10,301 bases of DNA from Clostridiales bacterium. GTDB taxonomy: Bacteria > Bacillota > Clostridia > WRLR01. The notes beneath the pieces were generated by a model that had not been told where the DNA came from, did not search any database, and saw only the letters and a list, made by a program, of their open reading frames with translations. Positions 1 to 8,000 of the stretch are shown piece by piece (positions within the stretch are counted from its first letter, which is position 1; each line of letters starts with the position of its first letter). Both the position numbers and the translations under genes were made by a program. The DNA is taken from assembly GCA_031263625.1 (NCBI GenBank), contig JAISFK010000247.1, positions 1 through 10,301 of the forward strand, written 5' to 3'.

Positions 1-606
1 GCTATGACTGCTGATATGACTGACAGCTGGAAAAAGAATACCGCGCTATTTGTAATCGGGCAGGCGCTGTCCGTGTTCGGCACCATGGTGGTGCAGTACG
101 CCATTGTATGGCATATCACCCTTAAAACCCAGTCCGGGGCCATGATGACGCTTTTTACGGTTGCCGGATTTCTCCCCATGTTTTTTATTTCGCCCTTTGG
201 CGGCGTCTGGGCGGATCGGTTCAACCGGAAATACATCATCAACATAGCCGACGGCTCAATAGCGCTTGCCAGCCTCATCGTGGCGGTTTTGACCATATCG
301 GGGTTTGACAGCGCCGGGCTGCTCCTGGCTTGCGCGGCTGTCCGCTCCTTCGGGCAGGGGGTGCAGACGCCGGCAATCAGCGCTTTCATCCCGCAAATTG
401 TCCCGAGGGAGCAACTGACCAGAATAAACGGCCTGCAGGGCAGCATACAGTCGTTTACGTAGCTGGCGGCGCCCAAGTTAAACGGCGCGCGGAAGTCTTT
501 TGCCCCTCTGTGGATGCTGTTTTTTCTTGATGTGGTTACGGCCGCTGCCGGCATAGCCATTGTGGCCTTCCTTGTCAAAGCGCCGCGAGCGGACAAGCCC
601 GCCCCA

Positions 607-705
607 GGAGCGGGGGCAGTGGCAGGAGCGGAGACGGGCGCGATTGCGGGGAATGGGGCGGGAACAGGCGCGGGGACGGGAGCAGTGGCAGGCGCGGGAG
701 CAGGC
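607..705 (+). repeat. Ala/Gly-rich low-complexity insert in the transporter central loop
   Basis: Thirty-three consecutive codons encode almost only Ala, Gly, Thr and Val (for example GAGAVAGAETG and GTGAGTGAVAGAGAG). The stretch lies between TM6 and TM7, which is the long cytoplasmic loop of MFS proteins. The DNA is built of imperfect GC-rich purine-heavy units such as gcaggcgcggga, consistent with expansion by slippage. Related Mef-type transporters have a short charged loop here, so this is probably an expansion in this lineage rather than a domain. Confidence 0.75.
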
Positions 706-1347
706 GAGCGGGAGCGGAAAAACACGGCCTATTGGCACGACCTACGCGAAGGTCTGCGCTATATAAGGAGGCACGGCTATGTTTCGCGCATGATAGCCGT
801 TGCGGCGGCCTTTCTCTTTTTTGCCGCGCCTGCCGCGCTCTTGACGCCCTTGCAGGCGGCCCGGAATTTCGGCGGAGACGTCTGGCGCCTTTCCGCGATA
901 GAGATAGCCTTTTCCGCAGGAATGATGCTGGGCGGCATCCTGATGGCGGCATGGGGCGGCTTCAAAAACCGCATCCACACCATGGCGCTTTCCTGCGCGC
1001 TGTTCGGCGCATTGACCGTGGCCTTGGGGGGCGCGCCCTATTTTTGGCTGTACCTCGCGATTATGGCGGCGTTGGGCCTGTCGATGCCCCTCTGGAACAC
1101 GCCGTCCATGGTTTTGCTGCAGACCACCGTGGAGCCGGCGTTTATGGGGAGGGTGTTTTCGGTCTTCGGCATGGCGTCCAGCGCCATGATGCCGCTGGGC
1201 ATGGTAGTTTTCGGCCCGGTCGCGGACAGCGTTTCGATAAACGCGCTGCTCGTCGGGACGGGCGCAGTTATAGCGCTACTGGCCATTCCGCTCGTAGGCA
1301 GCAGGACATTGCGCGAAGCGGGGGCGGGCCGCCACGAATTGGCGAAA

Positions 1348-1419
1348 TCGGCGGAGCGCCCCGAATCGGCCGAACGCTCCGAGTCGTCGGATCGGCCCGA
1401 GCCGGCGGATCGACCCGAA
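1348..1419 (+). repeat. Four tandem 18-bp units encoding a hexapeptide repeat
   Basis: Four consecutive in-frame 18-bp units (1348-1365, 1366-1383, 1384-1401, 1402-1419) encode SAERPE, SAERSE, SSDRPE and PADRPE. They form the charged cytoplasmic tail of the transporter remnant, followed by GEADRKSR and a stop. The third codon of each unit is always Glu or Asp, the fourth always Arg and the sixth always Glu. This tail lies beyond the usual end of Mef-like transporters. Confidence 0.85.
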
Positions 1420-1423
1420 GGGG

Positions 1424-1669
1424 AAGCAGATCGAAAATCTCGATAACATCGCGTATCCTTTTTACGACAGCTTTGAAGGATATGAAGAGTGTGAGCTTGA
1501 AGCGACAAAGACTGTCGAAGCTTCTAAAATTATCCCCAAAGAAAGGTTGTTGCTCTCGCATCAGTGTGGCTTTGCTTCCTGTGATGGAGGTAACGAACTG
1601 ACCGAGGACGAGCAATGGATCAAGATAGATCAAGGGCAAAAACTCGCAGGGGAGTATTGGGGCATTTAG
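1424..1669 (+). pseudogene. 3' fragment of a cobalamin-independent methionine synthase-like gene
   Basis: Read in a different frame from the transporter and overlapping its last 23 bases, these 81 codons end at TAG (1667-1669). The C-terminal part, RLLLSHQCGFASCDGGNELT followed by EDEQWIKIDQGQKLAGEYWG, matches the end of MetE-type methionine synthases (Meth_synt_2 family). Those enzymes transfer a methyl group from a folate to homocysteine, and the Cys of the QCG motif is the expected zinc ligand. Only the last part of the barrel is present. There is no start codon with a ribosome binding site, and upstream the frame runs into the transporter tail repeats, so the 5' boundary is uncertain. Codon choice is visibly AT-richer (aaa, att, ttt, gaa) than in the flanks, which suggests a different origin. 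It is almost certainly non-functional alone. Assignment to MetE rests on the C-terminal motif; the first 25 residues are less recognisable. Confidence 0.75.
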
Positions 1670-1980
1670 TTGGATACCCGCGCAGAGGAGCTCTTGCAAA
1701 ACGCAAAAACTCGCAAAACGCCGCGCCCCGCCGAGCCCTCCGGAAAGCTCTGGGATAAAGCGCGCGGCGTTGTGCGTGATGTGAAAAAGCGCACGGGCGC
1801 GAGCGCGCCCGCGCGCCGCCGCCGTGCGCGAAAGAGCGCGAGAAAAAGCGCGAGAAAAAGGCGCCCGCCGCGGAGAATGAAACGATCTCCGTTCGACGGG
1901 CGCCATTGTTCTTTGCTAGCCGCTTATACTATCCTTTTTATCGGCATCCTATATCGGCCGCCTATAATCAGCCTCTTACA
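1670..1980. other. Intergenic region with basic low-complexity sequence and terminator
   Basis: This is the gap between the methionine synthase fragment and the stop codon of the convergent GH2 gene. Its first 185 bases are GC-rich and, read on the plus strand, give an open frame full of Arg, Lys and Ala with no recognisable motif. It contains two tandem copies of gcgcgagaaaaa (1836-1847 and 1848-1859). A TTG at 1670 directly follows the upstream TAG but has no convincingly spaced ribosome binding site. The terminator at 1855-1904 and a 13-bp direct repeat near the GH2 stop codon also lie here. No supported gene is visible. Confidence 0.6.
1855..1904 (-). terminator. Intrinsic terminator of the GH2 gene, possibly bidirectional
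   Basis: The perfect arms GGCGCCCG (1860-1867) and CGGGCGCC (1897-1904) enclose a second inverted repeat, CGGAGA (1871-1876) and TCTCCG (1886-1891). Read on the minus strand, the stem is followed directly by five T and then ctcgcgcttttt, the layout of a rho-independent terminator. It lies about 75 bp past the stop codon of the GH2 gene. On the plus strand the stem is followed by attgttcttt, a weaker T-rich tail, so it may also stop transcription coming from the transporter side. Confidence 0.8.
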
Positions 1981-2003
1981 CTAGCCTCTCATATCGGCCG
2001 CCT
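1951..2003. repeat. 13-bp direct repeat flanking the GH2 stop codon
   Basis: The sequence atatcggccgcct occurs at 1951-1963 and again at 1991-2003, 40 bp apart. The second copy encodes the final residues of the GH2 protein (EAADM); the first lies just past the stop codon. This suggests a small duplication of the 3' end of the gene, or chance in a biased sequence. Confidence 0.6.
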
Positions 2004-5000
2004 CGCACATCGGAACATACGAGCCCTTGTAGTCGCCGAGCGGCATTCTCCAGATAAACGCTTTGGCTTCATAGCCTTCGGGCAAATCCAAGGTGATGCT
2101 TTCCTTTTTTTCCGTCTCGGCTTCAACCAAAACTTCCCGCGTTTCGATATTGGCCAGCCGGCCCGCGTCGTCGTATACGGCCGCGATGAGCAGAGCCTTG
2201 ACATCGACCTCCGGGTTTACAACGGCGAAGGCCGCCGTAACCTTTCCGTCGGCGCCGGTCAGCGAAACGCCGGTTGTCTCTTCAGCCGGCTCCATTTCCA
2301 TGGCGGCCAGGAGCGCCTCCCTTGCGTCCTCCGCCTGCGCCTGCGTGGCGTCCGCGTCGGCGGAGACCGCTTTGGCCGCGTTCAGCGCCGCGACAAACGC
2401 CGCCCACTGGCCGGCGGGGTACAGAGCCTCGTCGGGAAGCATGGCGTCCGCCAGGGCGATCAGCGCGTCAAGGCCGGATTTATCGACAGCGTCGCCCATG
2501 TTTCTGTAAACGCCGAGGTTGTCAATGTATGTCGTGCCATAGGCGTCTCCGCTGGAGCGCGTGCAGCAAACCCGGATCCGGCCAAACGACCAGTCGGCAA
2601 CTCCGGTGTCTATGTTCGGCGCGCTTGCGACGGCGCCGGTGAATTTGTTGGTGATCACGACGCTCGCCATGCCGGAACTCCTGGCAAGGTAGATTTCCAC
2701 CTGATACCATGTGGTATTGCTGGCGGTCAGGGTCGGCCAGTCGGCGCCGGAGCCAATGGTCGTGCCGGAAGTCGCGGTAGAGTTGCCCGCATAGGCGAAG
2801 AACCGCGAGCCGTTTCGGGCGACAAGCGTGAGCAGCCGGTTATTGGCCGCGTCAACGCCTCTCAGGATCTGTATTTCGGTCTGGTTCGTGGCGCTGGCGA
2901 GCGCCCCCGGATACCAGTCAAACTTTATGAGCAGCTGGTCTTCCGCAGTCGCCGGGGTGAAAGTTTTGTTGGAAAACCTGACGCCGGTGTTTCCTCCCGA
3001 ACCGGACCACTTGTATTTGTACGTGTCGTTTCCGCCGACCGGCTCGTCGGTCGCGGAAAGCGCGAACCCTCCTATGGTGGATCCGCTGCCGTTGCTGGTA
3101 GCGCTGTTGCTGGCCGTGAACCCCCAGGAGCTGTTGTCCTCAAAATCCGAGAACCAGAGCGTCGAGTAATTCGTAATGACAAAGTCCACGGTGTAAACCT
3201 GCTCGTCGCCGAAGTCGTTTCTGGCCGTTATCACCGCTTTCAGGCTGTCTCGCGTCGGCTGCTGGATGGCGACGTCGGAGATGCCGGCCGCGGGCGTCAC
3301 GGCGATCGTGGGCACGCTCCTCGCCTCGGCCGCAAAGCTGCGGCTTGATTTGGTAAAGCCCGGCAGCGCGGTCCCGCTGAGCGAGATGCCGTCGAGGAAA
3401 TCAAAGTCGCGGGCCCAGTTGATGGTGTAAGTGTCCTCGTCCGTTCCCATCGCCAGATTTATGACCGTCCGCCTCGTAGTGCCCTGAGCCGGGACGATGG
3501 CATGCTCGGCGCCGTCGTATGTCTCCACGGTCACCGTGGGGAACGGGCTGTTCGGCCCGACGGGGTACGAGTATTCCCTGATCTTCTCGCTGAAGCCGGC
3601 CAGGGGCGTTCCGTCGATATAGACGGTTTTGAGCATCGGCGGGACGTCGGCCGGGATAATGATGTATTTGGACTTGTCCATGGCGTCGTCGCCGTCGAAC
3701 AGCGGGGTGAGCGTGTAGGTGTACTCAAGAATGGCCGCGTTGTTCTTGTTGACGATCGCGTCCGGGGGCTCGGAGCCCCAGTCCAAATTGCCCACGCCTT
3801 TTTGATGGGTCAGCAAGCGGAGCACGGGGGCGTCCGACCACTCGGCCTGATACATGTGGAGCTTTTTGGAAAAATAGGAGCTCAGGGCTTTCGGCTCGTA
3901 GTGCAGGGCGACCGCCTCGAAGGGCTCGCCGGTGTAATCCACGCCATACGTTATGCCCGCCAGCAGGCCGGGGCCGGTTTCCCCGTCGCGGAGGGAGATC
4001 CAGCGGACGTCGGTCTTGTTGCTGTTTTCCTGGATGCGCGCGTAGTTGACGTACTGATCCGCGACCGTGCCCTCATAGACGCCGATATTCTGGCCGGCCT
4101 TGCGGTCCCAGTATGTCTCGATTGGCCCGCGGCCGTACCACGCCACGTTCTCAAAGGCGGGATTCGCCTTCATCCACATGCCGAATTCGCCGAGCTGCTC
4201 CGGGGCCGAAAGGGACGGTGCCAGTTTGGCCGACACGACGACCGTGCCGTTGCCGTAAACGTCGTATTTCGTTTCAAAGGAACTGCCGTTCTTGAGCTGC
4301 GAGTTGAACGTCACCTTCGTGACGCGGGCGTCGTCGTCGTTGACGTCCCAATTTATGACGGTCATTCCCTCGCCCTGGTCGGCCCAGTCGGTATAGTGCT
4401 CCTTGCGGCTCGTGTCGTACCCGTTGCCGCTTATCGAGCTGTTTTGATCCGTTTCCGGGCGGTAGAACGATCCGACAGGGGCTCTTGTTATAAGGTCCTT
4501 GCCGTCCGCGCTGTACGCGGACATAAGGCCCGTGGCCACATTAAAGTCAACCGTGAACGGCTTGCCCTGGGTTGAGCCCGCAATATGGACAATCCCGTCG
4601 GCGCTGTCAACGGAGAGCGGATTCATGTACCTGATTTCAGCGTATTTGTCCTCGCCGACAATTCCATCGGGAAGCGCGAACTGCTCGCTGCCCTGCACGA
4701 ATCCGGCGTCGGCATACGCCGCGTCCTCTTTCAGCTTGTACTCGATGAGGAGCAGGTATTCCGCGCCCGGCTTCCTCGCAAAATCGGAGTACGGCACGGA
4801 GACGGTCTTTGTGACGCCGTTAAAGCTCCTTGTGGCGCCGGCGGCCGCGTGCGATGCGTTTTCGGGGTATGTGGGCGGGTACGGGACGCCGGCCGTGAGG
4901 CCGTTCCTGTTGGCCGCCAGATCCACGGCCGAGGGGTCGAACGGCGCGGATTCGATAACCTTGCCGTCCTCAAGGACAGACCAGACAACGTCGAAGCTGT

Positions 5001-8000
5001 TGGCGTTGAGAAACGCGTAGCCGTTGAGCAGCGTGACCTGCTTGGCGTCTTTCTGCGCGTCTGTCTGGACGAACTTGAGCCCCTGCTGCTGCTTCTTGAT
5101 TTCGGCCACCATGGGCTTGTGCGTGCGGTCGGCCAAGTTTATGCCGTCCGCGCTAAAGCTGCCGTTTGTGGTCATGACGCCGCTGTTCTGCTTCCACGTT
5201 CCGTCGAAGCCGAAGAAGAACTTGTCCGCGTTGGCCGGGTCGTCGATGTCGGGGCGCGAGCGGTCCGGCATGTCCGCGGCCGGCTTGATCGTGTAGACGG
5301 AATGGTCGGTGTACTCCCAGATGAATCCGCCCTGCACGCGCAGATTGCTCTCAAAATGGCTGGCGTACTTCTCGAAAGCGCCGCCGGTGTTGCCAAGCGC
5401 GTGGAGGTACTCCATCATTATGTAGGGCTTGGCGTTTGTGGAATCGTTGTTGGTATAGCCTGGGTACATGGTGCCCACGATATCGACGCGGGCGTTGTCG
5501 TTCCACGCCTGGTAGTGGATGATCTTCTTGGGGTCAAGGGCCTCTTGCGTGACGCCAAGCCTGGTCCCGCCCTTTATCACGTCCATCATGACCTCGAAGT
5601 TCGTGCCGTTGCCGGCCTCGTTGCCCAAGGAATATATGACGACGCTGGCGTTGTTGCGGTCGCGCATGACCATGTCCGTCATGCGGGTGCGCATGGAGTT
5701 TGTATACCGCGAGTCGCCGCCGGGGAAGTTTCCTGAATAGCCAGTTCCGCCGGTGACGCTGATGCTGGCGCGGCCGTCATGGGTTTCCACGTTCGCTTCG
5801 TCCATGAGGTATATGCCGTACTCGTCGCACAGCTCGATCAGATGCGGGCACGGCGGCATATGGCTGGTGCGGAAAGCGTTAAGGTTCATCTCTTTTGCCG
5901 ATTTGACATCCCAGACGACGTCCTCGTATGGGATGTAGCGGCCGCCCCTGGCGTGGTTCTGGCCGCGGTTGGCGCCCCACAGCATGACGTTCTGGCCGTT
6001 GATGGCCATGTATGACGTGGAATTGGTCGTGCCGGCGTTGTACATGTAGAAATTGCGGAAGCCCACGCGCTTGGAAACCGCTTCCAGCACAGTGCCGTCG
6101 CTGTCCCTGAGCTCCATGACCAGCGTGTACAGGTAGGGGACTTCGGCCGACCACAGCTTCGGGTTGGCGACAGTCGCCTCGAAGGGGACCTTGGCCCTTG
6201 AGCCTGCGGGCAGGGAGGATATGGGCTTGCTGAGGTTGGCCGCGCTGGCCACGGCGGCGCCCTCGGCGTCGTAAAGGGTCGCCGCGACGGCGTAGCCGAG
6301 GGCTGCCGCTTCGGAAACGTTTTCAACGTCCACCGTCAGCTTGAAAACGGAGCTGGAATAGTCGGTGGTGCTTGGGAAATCGGTGTCCACTCGATAGTCG
6401 AATATGGAGACTTTGGGCTGCTTCGTGATGTACACGTCGCGGTATATGCCAGAGTAGTTGACGATGTCCTGATTCTCGAGGTAGCTGCCGGTGGTCCAGC
6501 GGTATACCTGCGCCGCGATCAGGTTTTCCCCCGCCTTGACGAATTCCGTTATGTCGAACTCGCAGGAGGTGTAGCTGTCCTCGCCGTATCCCACGGGGGC
6601 GCCGTTCACATAGAGATAGAAGCCGGACTCGACGCCCAGGAAAGTGATGATGAAGCGGGTGTTCCCAATGTCGGCCGCGTCAATGTCAACCGTCCGCATA
6701 TAGGTGCCCACGGGGTTGAAAGCGCTGTTCGCGCTGGAGATCGAGCTGGTTCCGGCCGCGTAGGAGGCGCTGCCGAATCCCCCGGCGGAAACGCCGTCGC
6801 CGCCGACCATCCACGCGTACCTCTGGTTGCGGTAGATGGGCCAGTCCATGGTATTCGTGCTGTCGCTGTACCAGCCGGCGTACTGCATGTTGGTCTGCCA
6901 GCTTGACGGAACGTGCATGTCGATGTCGAAGTTTGAGGGTATGCTTGTCACGCCGCTCACGTTCGGCTTGTCCGCCGGGGTCCTTGAATAATTGAACTTC
7001 CAGGTCACGTCGTCCCCGCTCAGCATGATGATGTTCGCGTCGGGCGAAAACTGCGACAGCCTCAGCGTGGGGTTCGCCTTCGCGCTCGCCGCGTCCTTGA
7101 ACGGGACGATGACCGAACGTGACGGGACTTGGTTTACCTTCACGTCCTGCGGGGTGGTCCATTCGTTGAAGCTGAGGGCGGTTTTCTCCGGCGTTCCGGG
7201 CAGTATGTCAATGCCCCCCGACACCAGGAAAAGCGTGACCGTGTTGGTTATCGGCATGAAATCGTATTCCGCGTTGCTGGCGATGGTAACGGCAACGTCC
7301 CCGGCCGTCACGCCGAACACCGCGAGCGTCCAAGTCTTGCAGTCGGCCGACGGGGCGATGGCGCCCTTGGCGGCCGCCTCGGAGGGCGAAATCTGTATGT
7401 CGCCGGCCGTCAGGCCGTAAACCGGGATGTCGAACGCCAAAATGAGGGCGGACGTCGTATCGGAGGCGCTGCCGTTTTGCGCGACATTGTAGGTTGCGGT
7501 TTCGATCGCTTTTTTGTAAAGCGTGATATCGTTGGCGCCCGGCGCGCTTGGGGTGAAAGCATAGTCGAGGCTGTCGGCTATGGAAACGGAAACATTCGCG
7601 GTCGCGCTGACATTGCTTACGGGGACTTTCCAGACCGTGTTGTCGGCCGACGCGACCGGCACGCCCAAAACGCCCGCTGAGGGCGGGTTCAAAGCGACGG
7701 CGCCCGCGGCCAGGCTGGCCACCGGCGCGCTGAACGTTATTTCAATCTCGGAAGTCGTGAGGGACGCGCCGCCGTTTTGCGCGACGCCGTATGCGACGGG
7801 AGTGGCCGCCGCCCTGTAGAACGCGGTTTTGTTGGCGCTGTCGCCGTCGGGCTCGAATTTAAAGCCCGGAATGTCGTTCAGCGTGACGGTGACGGGGCCG
7901 GGGACGACGTTGCCGACGGCCACCGACCAATTTTTGCCGCTGCCCGTCACAATCCCCAAATCGGCCGCGCCGGGCGGGTCCAGCTCGATTGCGTCAGCGG

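Larger units (their letters stand above)
4..1446 (+). pseudogene. MefA-like MFS efflux transporter, interrupted by in-frame stop
   Basis: The reading frame resembles the MefA/macrolide-efflux branch of the major facilitator superfamily, inner-membrane proton-driven drug exporters of about 400-430 residues. The N-terminus (WKKNTALFVIGQALSVFG) and MFS motif A in the first cytoplasmic loop (GGVWADRFNRKY, about residues 67-78) fit well. An in-frame TAG at 460-462 splits the frame after about 152 codons. The same frame then stays open to TAA at 1444-1446, and the downstream half has the expected TM7-12 segments (LWNTPSMVLLQTTVEPAFMGRVFSVFG). Just after the stop, in what should be a membrane helix, Lys, Asn, Arg and Lys appear, which also suggests decay. 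ATG at 4 or at 16 could be the start; the second gives the usual family N-terminus, and the upstream ribosome binding site lies outside the window. An annotator may list two genes, 4-462 and 514-1446. A sequencing error at the stop cannot be excluded. The exported substrate is unknown. Confidence 0.85.

Noticed and set aside
460..462. TAG recoded as a sense codon in this organism
   Set aside because: TAG is the apparent normal stop of two other genes in the window, and the GH2 gene of 2584 codons contains no in-frame TAG.
732..1601. Overlapping 289-codon plus-strand frame and a 212-codon minus-strand frame (1268-1906)
   Set aside because: Both are alternative readings of the transporter and methionine synthase-like remnants, with Arg/Pro-rich translations and no recognisable family.
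1670..1984. TTG-initiated 104-codon basic ORF
   Set aside because: It begins immediately after a stop in the same frame, has no well-placed ribosome binding site, is dominated by Arg/Lys repeats and runs through the terminator into the convergent GH2 gene.
1906..3348. Long plus-strand open frame (480 codons) opposite the GH2 gene
   Set aside because: It is antisense to a clearly coding region with continuous domain homology. Long opposite frames are expected in GC-rich genes, and the translation is Arg/Gly/Val-rich without a domain. The same applies to those at 3502-4575, 4585-5736, 7777-8529 and 8039-9007.
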